18,031 nt of DNA from positions 1 to 18,031 of the forward strand of contig JAFZMT010000168.1 in NCBI GenBank assembly GCA_017553245.1, given 5' to 3'. Each line of letters starts with the position of its first letter. Positions within the stretch are counted from its first letter, which is position 1. The DNA is from Methanomicrobium sp. (GTDB taxonomy: Archaea; Halobacteriota; Methanomicrobia; Methanomicrobiales; Methanomicrobiaceae). Both the position numbers and the translations under genes were made by a program. Shown here piece by piece: positions 1 to 6,485 of the stretch. Under the pieces are notes generated by a model that was not told the DNA's origin, made no database searches, and saw only the letters and a program-made list of their open reading frames with translations.

Positions 1-450
1 CAGTTCCGTGCGCGATTCCATAAGGTAGCGTATATCCGAGAGGCAACCCAAAGTGCGCCGGACATCCGCTTTTGCGGACGGTTTCGAAGAGGCATCACCG
101 GCATCACGGGCGCCGCCTGCGAACGCAACGCCGCGGGCATCCCCCTCATCATGAGCGGAGGCAGGCATCTCTTCGGATTCGGCGTTGCTTATCGCCTCCG
201 GGCTTATGACTATCTGGAAATCATTAGAGAGATAGTAGTATTTCCTGCGGTTTAAGTCATAACGGACCGATAGTATCTGTTCGCGCTCCATAAGCTGAAG
301 ATGATCTATCACTGCTTTCGGGCTTATCATAAGCAGATCGGATATCTCCGTAACAAAACACGGTCGCTCACGCAGGAGCATGATTATTCTGCGGCGGTTT
401 TTATTGCCGAGGATATCAAGCATGCGCGAGACGTTCTCATCTTCAAGCAT
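1..450 (-). CDS. ArsR-like winged-helix transcriptional regulator, 3' end cut off by window
   Basis: Translating the minus strand from the ATG at 450 gives an open frame of 150 codons running off the window edge. It begins MLEDENVSRMLDILGNKNRR. Residues about 8-78 look like an archaeal ArsR-type winged helix: a first helix with LDILGNKNRRRIIMLL, a recognition region EISDLLMISPKAVIDHL, then a wing with RYDLNRRKYYYLS. This is a DNA-binding repressor or activator fold; no metal-binding Cys cluster is visible, so the ligand is unknown. Residues about 84-130 form an Ala/Gly/Asp-rich low-complexity linker, unusual for this family. The C-terminal part is missing. It lies 177 bases downstream of guaB on the same strand, but a T-tract and its own TATA-like box in the gap suggest separate transcription. 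Fold assignment is fairly safe; target genes cannot be read from the sequence. Confidence 0.85.
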   Translation of the reverse strand, partial: MLEDENVSRMLDILGNKNRRRIIMLLRERPCFVTEISDLLMISPKAVIDHLQLMEREQILSVRYDLNRRKYYYLSNDFQIVISPEAISNAESEEMPASAHDEGDARGVAFAGGARDAGDASSKPSAKADVRRTLGCLSDIRYLMESRTEL

Positions 451-475
451 ATATACCAAAAGTAAGTGTAAGTAG

Positions 476-484
476 TATATTAAT
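476..484 (-). promoter_or_regulatory. TATA-like box for the winged-helix regulator
   Basis: On the minus strand this reads ATTAATATA and is centred about 30 bases before the ATG at 450. That is the spacing expected for a leaderless archaeal transcript, and no Shine-Dalgarno motif precedes the ATG. The call is by pattern and spacing only. Confidence 0.4.
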
Positions 485-563
485 GTAGCATATACATCGG
501 GCACGGAGTTGCGTGCATGAAAGCATGGCATAGATGAACAAAATTCAAGATTAAATAGGATAT

Positions 564-569
564 AAAAAA
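564..569 (-). terminator. T-tract terminator candidate after guaB
   Basis: The minus strand carries six consecutive T residues about 60 bases past the guaB stop codon. Archaeal RNA polymerase terminates at oligo(T) tracts without needing a hairpin. The same segment continues into TTATA, so a TATA role on the minus strand is also possible. Confidence 0.35.
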
Positions 570-627
570 GCTGAAATTTGAATCATATCGGAAAAATGAG
601 TTATATTGAATGATATTGTATATTCGA

Positions 628-2091
628 TTATTTTGAAATTCTGTAATTCGGCGCTTCATCCGTGATAAGAATATCGTGCGGGTGGCTCTCGATCTGACCT
701 GCGGCGGTAATTCTTATGAACTTTGAATGCTCTTTCAGGTCGCGGATTGTCGCCGAACCCGTATATCCCATAGCGGATTTAAGACCGCCGATGAGCTGGT
801 AAATGACCTCGGAGACCGTTCCGACGTAAGGAGTTGCGCCCTCGATACCCTCCGGGACATACTTGTTCTGACCCATATTCTTCTGGAAGTATCTGTCGCT
901 GGAATGACCGCCGGTCATCGCACCAAGCGATCCCATGCCGCGATACTGCTTGTATTTTCTGCCCTGAATCGAGATTACGCGACCCGGAGCCTCGTCGGTT
1001 CCCGCAAAGAGACTGCCCAGCATTACGCAGTCGGCACCTGCCGCAATAGCCTTGGCAACATCACCGCTGTATCTGATACCGCCGTCCGCGATAACCGGCA
1101 CATTGTAGTGCGACGCAACCTCGGCAACCGAGGCGATTGCCGTAATCTGCGGCACGCCGACTCCCGCGACAACCCTTGTAGTACAGATTGAACCGGGTCC
1201 GATACCGACTTTGAGACCGTCGACAAAGGGTGCAAGCGCCTCAGCGGCGGCGGCGGTGGCGATATTTCCGGCAACTACGTCACAGGATACGGCTTCCTTG
1301 ATCTTCTTGACCGACTCCACGACATTCAGATTGTGACCGTGCGCACAGTCCGAGATGATTACGTCAACGCCCGCCTCATCAAGAAGTTTGGCTCTCGGGA
1401 TATCGAAAGGTCCTACTGCAGCCGCAACGCGGAGCTTTCCGTTCTTGTCGCGGTTGGCGTTGGGGAACTGCTGACTCTCGAGAAGGTCCTGCATGGTGAT
1501 GATTCCGAGAAGGCTGTTGTCGTCGGAGACAACCGGAAGTCTCTCGACTTTCTTTGTATACATAAGCTCAAGCGCATTCTCAAGCTTAATCGAAGCATCG
1601 ACGGTTATCGGGTTTCTCGTCATAACCGAGCAGATATTGTCGGATGCGCGGGCAGGCATTATACCCCTTAAGTCGCGGCGTGAGACAATACCCACAATCT
1701 TATTATTCTCAAGAACGGGCAGACCGCCGATATTTCTCTCGCGCATGAGGTAATGGACATCGGCAACGGTCGCATCCGATGAGACGGTAAGAACGTCCCT
1801 CTCAATGAAATCGCCGGCACGCTTGACGAGCTTGACCTCTTCGACCTCGCGCTCGGGCGTCATGTTTCTGTGAATTACGCCGATACTTCCCGCACGCGCA
1901 AGGGCAATAGCCATTGTCGAGGTTGTAACGGTATCCATTGCGGCGGAAACAAGAGGTATCGAGAGATTGATATTCTTTGAAAAACGTGATTTTACATTTA
2001 CCTGATTCGGCTCCACAGACGATGCCGCGGGGATTAAAAGAACGTCATCAAACGTGTAGCCGGTTTGCATCTCCAGTTTTTCGGTATACAT
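628..2091 (-). CDS. guaB: Inosine-5'-monophosphate dehydrogenase
   Basis: IMPDH oxidises IMP to XMP with NAD+, the committed step of GMP synthesis, in the cytoplasm. The 487 residues match the usual full length. The N-terminal barrel segment [14 protein letters not shown] is typical. Two CBS domains occupy about residues 95-205. The catalytic loop GPGSICTTR places the thioimidate Cys at residue 303. Later come the phosphate-binding [10 protein letters not shown] segment, the flap RGMGSLGAM and the Arg-Tyr dyad in SSDRYFQ. The frame starts 9 bases after the mfnB stop codon, and its Shine-Dalgarno-like AGGTGA overlaps that stop, so guaB is probably translated from the mfnB transcript. The CBS pair suggests allosteric control by purine nucleotides, as known for the family. 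Nothing appears missing. Confidence 0.97.
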   Translation of the reverse strand: MYTEKLEMQTGYTFDDVLLIPAASSVEPNQVNVKSRFSKNINLSIPLVSAAMDTVTTSTMAIALARAGSIGVIHRNMTPEREVEEVKLVKRAGDFIERDVLTVSSDATVADVHYLMRERNIGGLPVLENNKIVGIVSRRDLRGIMPARASDNICSVMTRNPITVDASIKLENALELMYTKKVERLPVVSDDNSLLGIITMQDLLESQQFPNANRDKNGKLRVAAAVGPFDIPRAKLLDEAGVDVIISDCAHGHNLNVVESVKKIKEAVSCDVVAGNIATAAAAEALAPFVDGLKVGIGPGSICTTRVVAGVGVPQITAIASVAEVASHYNVPVIADGGIRYSGDVAKAIAAGADCVMLGSLFAGTDEAPGRVISIQGRKYKQYRGMGSLGAMTGGHSSDRYFQKNMGQNKYVPEGIEGATPYVGTVSEVIYQLIGGLKSAMGYTGSATIRDLKEHSKFIRITAAGQIESHPHDILITDEAPNYRISK

Positions 2092-2097
2092 ATTATA

Positions 2098-2106
2098 TAT
2101 TCACCT
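2098..2106 (-). promoter_or_regulatory. guaB ribosome binding site overlapping the mfnB stop
   Basis: The minus strand reads GTCAGGTGA and then nine bases before the guaB ATG. AGGTGA matches the anti-Shine-Dalgarno sequence, and its TGA is the mfnB stop codon. This fixes the guaB start and suggests translational coupling. Confidence 0.6.
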
Positions 2107-2787
2107 GACCATTGCAATAGCTTTTTGCACAAGTTCTTCACGTATCGAATCACTGCGGTTGCCGCCGCAGACCATACCGCGAACGCCGATGATCTCGGGG
2201 TTGATACGCTTTAAAACAGGCAGATCATTGAATTTAAGCGATCCCGCAAGTGCGGTCTTAAGACCGAGTGCGCGGTTCTTTGAGGTAAATTCGGTGAGTT
2301 CATCCTCGTTTAAGTGGTCGAAGAGACTCTTTCCGTCCTTGATTGCTGTATCGATCATCGCGACATCCGCGCCCGCCTTTGCCGCAAGCGGCGCCATGTC
2401 AAACGGAGATATGGAATCCACCCTGCCGTAATCCGCATAGGTTGCGATTACGACGGTCTTCTCGGGGAACTTCCACTTTACCGCGCGTGTGACCGCCTGA
2501 ATGAACTCAAAAGCCTTCTCATCGCCGTCAAACATCAGACCTACTTTGACGTAATCCGCACCCGCACATGCCGCGCCGAATGCTCCCTGCGACGCGCCGC
2601 CGGGCAGAAAAGCGTAATCACCGATTGCGGCGCTGACCGGCTTATCGGCCATCTCTTTTATAGCCGCGATTACCCACGGAAAGTTCGCGCCGAGCGATCC
2701 TTCCGATGGTTTCTTTACATCTATTATGTCAGCGGAAAGTGCGTATTTTGCTTCTTCTGCACTTGCCGGACTAACCAACAAATCCAT
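2101..2787 (-). CDS. mfnB: (5-formylfuran-3-yl)methyl phosphate synthase
   Basis: MfnB condenses two glyceraldehyde 3-phosphate molecules into the furan phosphate precursor of methanofuran, the C1 carrier that binds CO2 in the first step of methanogenesis. The 228-residue TIM barrel matches the family (archetype MJ1099, formerly DUF556). The opening motif DIIDVKKPSEGSLGANFPW holds Asp23 and the candidate Schiff-base Lys25. Lys81 sits in DYVKVGL, and Asp146 with Lys150 sit in MIDTAIKDGK. The spacing of these residues matches the published active-site set of the M. jannaschii enzyme, as far as I recall it. It is the first gene of a minus-strand unit with guaB 9 bases downstream, and it diverges from a HisA-like gene. 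A leaderless or short-leader transcript is likely, since a TATA-like box lies about 22 bases upstream and no Shine-Dalgarno motif is seen. Confidence 0.95.
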   Translation of the reverse strand: MDLLVSPASAEEAKYALSADIIDVKKPSEGSLGANFPWVIAAIKEMADKPVSAAIGDYAFLPGGASQGAFGAACAGADYVKVGLMFDGDEKAFEFIQAVTRAVKWKFPEKTVVIATYADYGRVDSISPFDMAPLAAKAGADVAMIDTAIKDGKSLFDHLNEDELTEFTSKNRALGLKTALAGSLKFNDLPVLKRINPEIIGVRGMVCGGNRSDSIREELVQKAIAMVR

Positions 2788-2804
2788 ATTAAGATTATGG
2801 TATT

Positions 2805-2814
2805 CAATATAATT
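2805..2814 (-). promoter_or_regulatory. TATA-like box for mfnB
   Basis: The minus strand reads AATTATATTG about 18-27 bases before the mfnB ATG, in an AT-rich stretch. It is the best TATA candidate for the mfnB-guaB unit, a little close to the start codon for perfect leaderless spacing. Confidence 0.4.
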
Positions 2815-2833
2815 AGTGATTATTATCCATTCG

Positions 2834-2866
2834 CGTCAGGGTATAAGAAAACGCGATATACTGACG
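2834..2866. repeat. Inverted repeat / bulged hairpin near the mfnB promoter
   Basis: CGTCA at 2834-2838, two unpaired G, then GTATA at 2841-2845 pair with TATAC at 2857-2861 and TGACG at 2862-2866. This is a 10-bp stem with a 2-base bulge and an 11-base loop. It lies 47-79 bases upstream of the mfnB ATG, just behind the TATA candidate. It could be an operator for either divergent gene or part of a transcript structure. Confidence 0.5.
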
Positions 2867-3127
2867 GGTTTCATAAGGACGGCAATAAGTGGCGGCAGGC
2901 GCTTTATGCGGTCGCGCACATGAACGTTCCGAGTCACGCGCCGAAATCCGGTGCCCGGGTCAGCGAAGTCCGCGAAGCCGCGCCCGACCGACACGGGATC
3001 GACGCGGGATCAAAACATCTAAAAGAGAAATATTACTATCGCTCAAAAGAAAGGATAATTCAGATAACGTATTACAAAATCCGGAATACTGAATCCAAAT
3101 ACAAAACACAAAACAGCGGGCATCACA

Positions 3128-3838
3128 ATGAAGATATATTTAGCTGTGGATATCCTTGACGGCAGAGTCGTTCAGGGGTATAAAGGTCAGAGAAATATCT
3201 ACAAACCTCTGGACTGGGGTCTGGCGCGGTCTGTCATACCCTGCGAATACCTCAAAGAGATGCGACCGAAGAATGTCTACATCGCCGACCTCAACCGAAT
3301 CGAAGGCAGGGGCGATAACAATGAGGCAATCCTCGCCTGCGGCATCCTAAAGGACACAATAGACTGCGCCGTCATCAACCGCGGCTCAAAAACGCCCGAA
3401 GCGCGTATGACCGACCCTTCGGGCAGATACGCGGACTGGGCGGATAGACTCGAATACGTCATCAGTTCCGAGACCTGCCGCGGCAGACAGAGCGAGTTCG
3501 ATTTCGAGTTCTTCAGCATCGTCATAAAGGAGGGACTTGCGTATCCGACGGGTGAGGCACCCGACAAAGTCTTTAAGGAGTGTACGGGCTGGGACTTTAA
3601 AGGCGGCGTCGTTATGAATCTCTCAAGTGTCGGCGCGGAAGACGGCATGGGGGGACTTGACATAGAGGCAATACGAAGGGCATACCCGCGCCCGAAGATA
3701 CTCCTCTACGGCGGCGGCGTTAACAGCACGGATGACCTTATGAGACTTAAAAACGCGGGTTACGACGGCGCGATTATCGCGACCTCGGTTCATAAAGGGC
3801 GCGTGCCCATAGAGTTACTGCGGGCGGGTGAGATCTGA
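3128..3838 (+). CDS. HisA-like TIM-barrel protein (COG1411-type), function unknown
   Basis: A 236-residue beta/alpha barrel related to HisA/HisF. The N-terminal strand AVDILDGRVVQ keeps the first catalytic Asp (Asp8) of HisA. Two phosphate-binding loops are visible: GAEDGMGGLD near residues 169-178, and YGGGVNSTDDLMRLKNAGYDGAIIATSVHKG near the C-terminus. The second catalytic acid of HisA/HisF, normally in a S-[IL]-D motif at the end of strand 5, is absent; here the segment reads FFSIVIKEG, with Val132 in that place. ProFAR isomerase activity is therefore unlikely. Proteins of this type occur in methanogens and some methylotrophs, and the divergent mfnB neighbour suggests, without proof, a role in C1-cofactor synthesis. 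Its stop codon directly abuts the tmk start, so the two form an operon. Confidence 0.85.
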   Translation: MKIYLAVDILDGRVVQGYKGQRNIYKPLDWGLARSVIPCEYLKEMRPKNVYIADLNRIEGRGDNNEAILACGILKDTIDCAVINRGSKTPEARMTDPSGRYADWADRLEYVISSETCRGRQSEFDFEFFSIVIKEGLAYPTGEAPDKVFKECTGWDFKGGVVMNLSSVGAEDGMGGLDIEAIRRAYPRPKILLYGGGVNSTDDLMRLKNAGYDGAIIATSVHKGRVPIELLRAGEI

Positions 3839-4480
3839 ATGCTGGTTACAATCGAAGGTATTGACGGAACGGGAAAGAGCACACTTATTGAGGGTCTGAA
3901 GACCGAACTTGCCGATCTCAGTCCCGTCTTCACCCGCGAGCCCGGAAGCTCGTGGGTAGGCGAGGCGGTAAGGCGCGGCATCAAAGAAGAGATAAACCCG
4001 ATTGCCGAAGCACTGCTCTTTGTTGCCGATCATGCGGTGCATGTGAATACGGTCATAAAGCCTGCGTTGCGGGAGAATAAACTCGTCATCTCGGACAGAT
4101 ACTCGGATTCGCGCTATGTGTATCAGTCAAAGACGCTTAAAGGTCATATCGCCGATCCCGTGAAGTGGCTTAAAGACATGCAGAGAGAGTGGACGGTCGT
4201 CCCCGACATTACCTTCCTGCTTGTGCTGCCCGTCGAAGAATCCCTGCGCAGAATAAATGCCGAAAGGGAAAGCACCGAGCACTTCGAATCCGAGAACGTC
4301 TTAAGCGAAGTTCAGGCAAACTACCTCAAAATTGCCGAGGAAGAGCCCAAGCGCTTTGTTATGGTCGATGCAAAAAAGGACAGGGAAGAGATAGTGAAAT
4401 TTGTGGCGTCGGTGATACGGGCAAAAATGCATACCGGCAAAGGTACCGGCAAAAATACGACAAAAGTACAAACTATCTGA
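3839..4480 (+). CDS. tmk: Thymidylate kinase
   Basis: dTMP kinase phosphorylates dTMP to dTDP with ATP for DNA synthesis. The 213-residue frame has the P-loop GIDGTGKST at residues 7-15, the REPG motif at 33-36, and the DRY-containing segment SDRYSDSRYVYQ at 85-96 that binds the nucleotide base and phosphate. A basic LID-like region with repeated RxxxE follows at about 139-155. The last fifteen or so residues (HTGKGTGKNTTKVQTI) look like a weakly conserved tail. The ATG follows the upstream TGA with no gap, and GGTGAG about 8 bases before it can act as ribosome binding site, so translation is probably coupled to the HisA-like gene. Details of the DRY region differ from bacterial enzymes, but no key residue appears lost. 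Confidence 0.93.
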   Translation: MLVTIEGIDGTGKSTLIEGLKTELADLSPVFTREPGSSWVGEAVRRGIKEEINPIAEALLFVADHAVHVNTVIKPALRENKLVISDRYSDSRYVYQSKTLKGHIADPVKWLKDMQREWTVVPDITFLLVLPVEESLRRINAERESTEHFESENVLSEVQANYLKIAEEEPKRFVMVDAKKDREEIVKFVASVIRAKMHTGKGTGKNTTKVQTI

Positions 4481-4584
4481 CCAATCCGAGCAATCCGAAC
4501 AGCAATATGAGTAACATACGCATCTGACCGTTCGATAGGCATCTAACAGTTTGTACGCTCAAACCGCCAATGCCGATAAAGCGA

Positions 4585-4591
4585 TTTTTTT
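4585..4591 (+). terminator. T7 tract after tmk
   Basis: Seven consecutive T residues lie about 105 bases after the tmk stop, in an otherwise gene-free stretch. This is a candidate archaeal oligo(T) terminator that would separate the HisA-like/tmk unit from the PAS protein downstream. Confidence 0.4.
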
Positions 4592-4652
4592 AAACATGCA
4601 TGACAAAACGTATAACAGAATTGATATCCTGACAAAAATTGAAATAAATATT

Positions 4653-4661
4653 GAAATATAA
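4653..4661 (+). promoter_or_regulatory. TATA-like element upstream of first PAS paralogue
   Basis: The sequence TGAAATATAATG lies 32-40 bases before the ATG at 4693. A similar GAATATATTG lies at the corresponding place before the second paralogue. Both are followed by a shared GAACAGGGAA ribosome-binding-type motif just ahead of the ATG. A direct repeat ATTGAAATA occurs at 4638-4646 and 4650-4658, so an upstream TATA at about 4642-4650 is an alternative. Confidence 0.4.
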
Positions 4662-4692
4662 TGCAGAAAAAAGCGGAGAACAGGGAAGAGAG

Positions 4693-6129
4693 ATGACCGG
4701 AGAGAAGATACTTATTGTCGACGACGAAGTCTCGGAGGCTATCGCTACACGAAAACTGTTGAGAAAGAATGAATTCGACATTTCGGGTCTTGTAATCAAT
4801 ATCGTCGATGCCATACAGCAGGCGGGTGCGGACAAACCCGATCTTGTTCTGATGAAGATAGGCATTAAAGGGAGTATGGATGTCATCGACGCCGCCTCCA
4901 AGATAATTGCCAACTATAATCTGCCGATTCTCTTCATAGTCGGAGATAACGACATCGATGTCATAAGCAAGATCAAGAAGCTGAACAATCCCGTCATAGT
5001 AATCGCCCCATACACCGAGATCGAACTAGTAAAAAGCATAAATATAGCCCTCACACGCCATGCCGCCGAGAGAAAAGCGCAGCAGGAGAAGGAATCCGCA
5101 AATGTCGATCCCATTCAGACCGAACTTGCGGCAATTCCCGCGCCGGCACTCACAATCAACAAACGCGGCGCGATTACAAGAATAAACAAGGATATGGAAT
5201 TCCTGACGAAACTTACCAGAAATGAGCTTGTCGGCAGGAAAATAACCTCGCTTATCTCGACATCCGACGCCGGGGAGACCGCGGGTGAGGAGGACGCGGG
5301 TGACGAAGAGGAGAGCATTACGGGAATCTGGCCCGACAAGGTGCAGATTAAGTTAGCCGACGGCAGCGTAAAGAAAGTCGTCGTAATGTCGGGTTTCCTC
5401 AAGGACTACGGCGATAACCTCGACGAGATGGTGCTCATCTTTAAGAAGGTCACGGGCGAGGTCGAGTTCTCTACCAAGGATATCGACGTAATCTTTGCCA
5501 AAGTCTTAAACTCCCTTGAAGATATGGTCTTTGTCCTCAACAAAGACATGGAAATAACCCACTACAACTCCAGATTCTTTAAATTCGCAAAACGTCTGGG
5601 AATTACCGAATTCCAGCTCGAACGTCCGATTTATGAGATATCGCAGTTCTCAAAGATTGCCTCGGTAAATATCTATGAAGAACTCTTCAGGACAAGCGCG
5701 GAGACAAAGCAGCTGCGCAGATACGGTTCGGAAAAAGAGCCGTTATACATGCTTTTCCGCTTTATTCCGCTCATCTCAGAGGGTGAAACGACGCATATGA
5801 TTACGGTCATGCGTGACATCACCGAGATTGAGGAGTCGCGTCAGAAGAGCAAGAGCATCTATGAAGAGTTCATGAAGAACAGGTCTCTTATCAGCAAGAT
5901 TCAGAGCGGAATGTCCGATATCAGATCGTCGATGTATCAGATCATCAAGTTCGTCGAGAAGAATCCCGAGAGAGCCACAAGTCCGTCATTCAAGCAGATG
6001 GCAAAACTGACAAAGAACGCGGAGCAGAAACTTCTCGCATTCGATGTTGTCTGGTCGAAATACGAGACGCAGATCAATATGATGCAGATGAATTCAAAAT
6101 ACAAGATGGATAAAATTAATAAAAAATAA
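4693..6129 (+). CDS. Pseudo-receiver/PAS/PAS protein, first tandem paralogue
   Basis: A soluble 478-residue sensory protein. Residues 1-125 fold like a response-regulator receiver (KILIVDDE at the start, PDLVLMKIGIKG at strand 3). However, the phospho-acceptor Asp is Lys55, the Thr/Ser of strand 4 is Val83, and the conserved Lys of strand 5 is Ala105. Two PAS-like domains follow at about 137-258 (INKRGAITRINKDMEFLTK) and 266-380 (FVLNKDMEITHYNSRFFKFAKRLG, ending MRDITEIEE). An acidic Glu/Asp-rich stretch interrupts the first. Residues 380-478 are helical and conserved in the paralogue, with no histidine kinase, HAMP, cyclase or DNA-binding domain. I chose the ATG at 4693 because the paralogue shares MTGEKILIV and the motif just upstream; a further ATG in frame at 4651 is less likely. 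Ligand and output partner are unknown. Confidence 0.85.
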   Translation: MTGEKILIVDDEVSEAIATRKLLRKNEFDISGLVINIVDAIQQAGADKPDLVLMKIGIKGSMDVIDAASKIIANYNLPILFIVGDNDIDVISKIKKLNNPVIVIAPYTEIELVKSINIALTRHAAERKAQQEKESANVDPIQTELAAIPAPALTINKRGAITRINKDMEFLTKLTRNELVGRKITSLISTSDAGETAGEEDAGDEEESITGIWPDKVQIKLADGSVKKVVVMSGFLKDYGDNLDEMVLIFKKVTGEVEFSTKDIDVIFAKVLNSLEDMVFVLNKDMEITHYNSRFFKFAKRLGITEFQLERPIYEISQFSKIASVNIYEELFRTSAETKQLRRYGSEKEPLYMLFRFIPLISEGETTHMITVMRDITEIEESRQKSKSIYEEFMKNRSLISKIQSGMSDIRSSMYQIIKFVEKNPERATSPSFKQMAKLTKNAEQKLLAFDVVWSKYETQINMMQMNSKYKMDKINKK

Positions 6130-6271
6130 TCAATTTATTCCAATATTTCATAATTATATAATAATTCAAAAAATATTCCTTTGTTAAATCAAATTGCTTG
6201 ATTAATTAAACTTCTTTTCGCAAACATACGCATAATGACGATAATATGACGTATCCGCAGCATTAAATCGA

Positions 6272-6284
6272 CATTTGTCAAATG
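6272..6284. repeat. Perfect palindrome CATTTG-T-CAAATG
   Basis: Six bases pair perfectly around a central T. It lies four bases upstream of the BRE/TATA-like element at 6288-6300, the classic position for an archaeal activator or repressor site. No binding protein can be named. Confidence 0.5.
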
Positions 6285-6287
6285 AAA

Positions 6288-6300
6288 GAAAAATTTATAA
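6288..6300 (+). promoter_or_regulatory. Distal BRE/TATA-like promoter of second PAS paralogue
   Basis: A purine-rich GAAAA followed by ATTTATAA matches the archaeal BRE/TATA layout well. Transcription would start near 6322-6326, giving a leader of about 160 bases before the ATG at 6486. A second good TATA (CTATAAATA) lies at 6320-6328. Confidence 0.45.
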
Positions 6301-6451
6301 CCTTACAGAGAATAGAAACTATAAATAAGATATAGTAACTAGGTAGCTTTTTTAAACAATACCGATAATCTATAGATATCAATTGAATTTTTAAGAATGT
6401 CCAGATCGATAATCCCAATAAAATCTCAAAGATAACCGAAAAATCCCAACC

Positions 6452-6460
6452 GAATATATT
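6452..6460 (+). promoter_or_regulatory. Proximal TATA-like element of second PAS paralogue
   Basis: GAATATATT lies 26-34 bases before the ATG at 6486, at the same place as the element before the first paralogue. It supports the start at 6486, because the longer frame starting at 6459 would begin inside this element. Confidence 0.4.
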
Positions 6461-6485
6461 GAACGATGAGAACAGGGAAATACTG

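Larger units (their letters stand above)
2788..3127. other. Divergent spacer between mfnB and the HisA-like gene, with GC-rich island
   Basis: This 340-base spacer holds the mfnB promoter on its left side, a bulged hairpin at 2834-2866, a GC-rich island at about 2870-3020 and an AT-rich stretch up to the HisA-like start. Other long spacers in the window are AT-rich throughout, so the island stands out. An arginine-rich frame (2889-3092, GTG start) crosses it but resembles no protein I know. I see no tRNA, SRP RNA or RNase P RNA signature. It may be a decayed gene, an unrecognised small RNA, or an extended regulatory region. Confidence 0.5.
6130..6485 (+). other. AT-rich spacer between the two PAS paralogues
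   Basis: This 356-base spacer contains no convincing gene. It holds a 13-base palindrome at 6272-6284 and a BRE/TATA-like element at 6288-6300. A second TATA-like element lies at 6320-6328, with a T6 run at 6348-6353. A 10-base palindrome ATCTATAGAT is at 6368-6377, and a proximal TATA-like element is at 6452-6460. There is no strong T-tract right after the first PAS gene, so read-through into the second gene is possible. If the distal promoters are used, the second gene has a leader of about 130-160 bases. Confidence 0.55.

Noticed and set aside
2889..3092. GTG-started 67-residue frame across the GC-rich island
   Set aside because: It is extremely Arg-rich in its first half, changes composition abruptly in the second half and matches no family I know. 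I kept the island as an unexplained region instead of a gene.
4638..4658. Direct repeat ATTGAAATA before the first PAS gene as a mobile-element target duplication
   Set aside because: The two copies are only 12 bases apart with nothing inserted between; it is ordinary AT-rich promoter sequence.
4651..4692. 14-residue N-terminal extension of the first PAS paralogue
   Set aside because: Its start overlaps the TATA-like region, and the second paralogue shares only the sequence from MTGEK onward.
6130..6485. Possible small RNA or tRNA gene between the PAS paralogues
   Set aside because: The spacer is AT-rich, lacks a cloverleaf or box motifs and is better explained by promoter elements.
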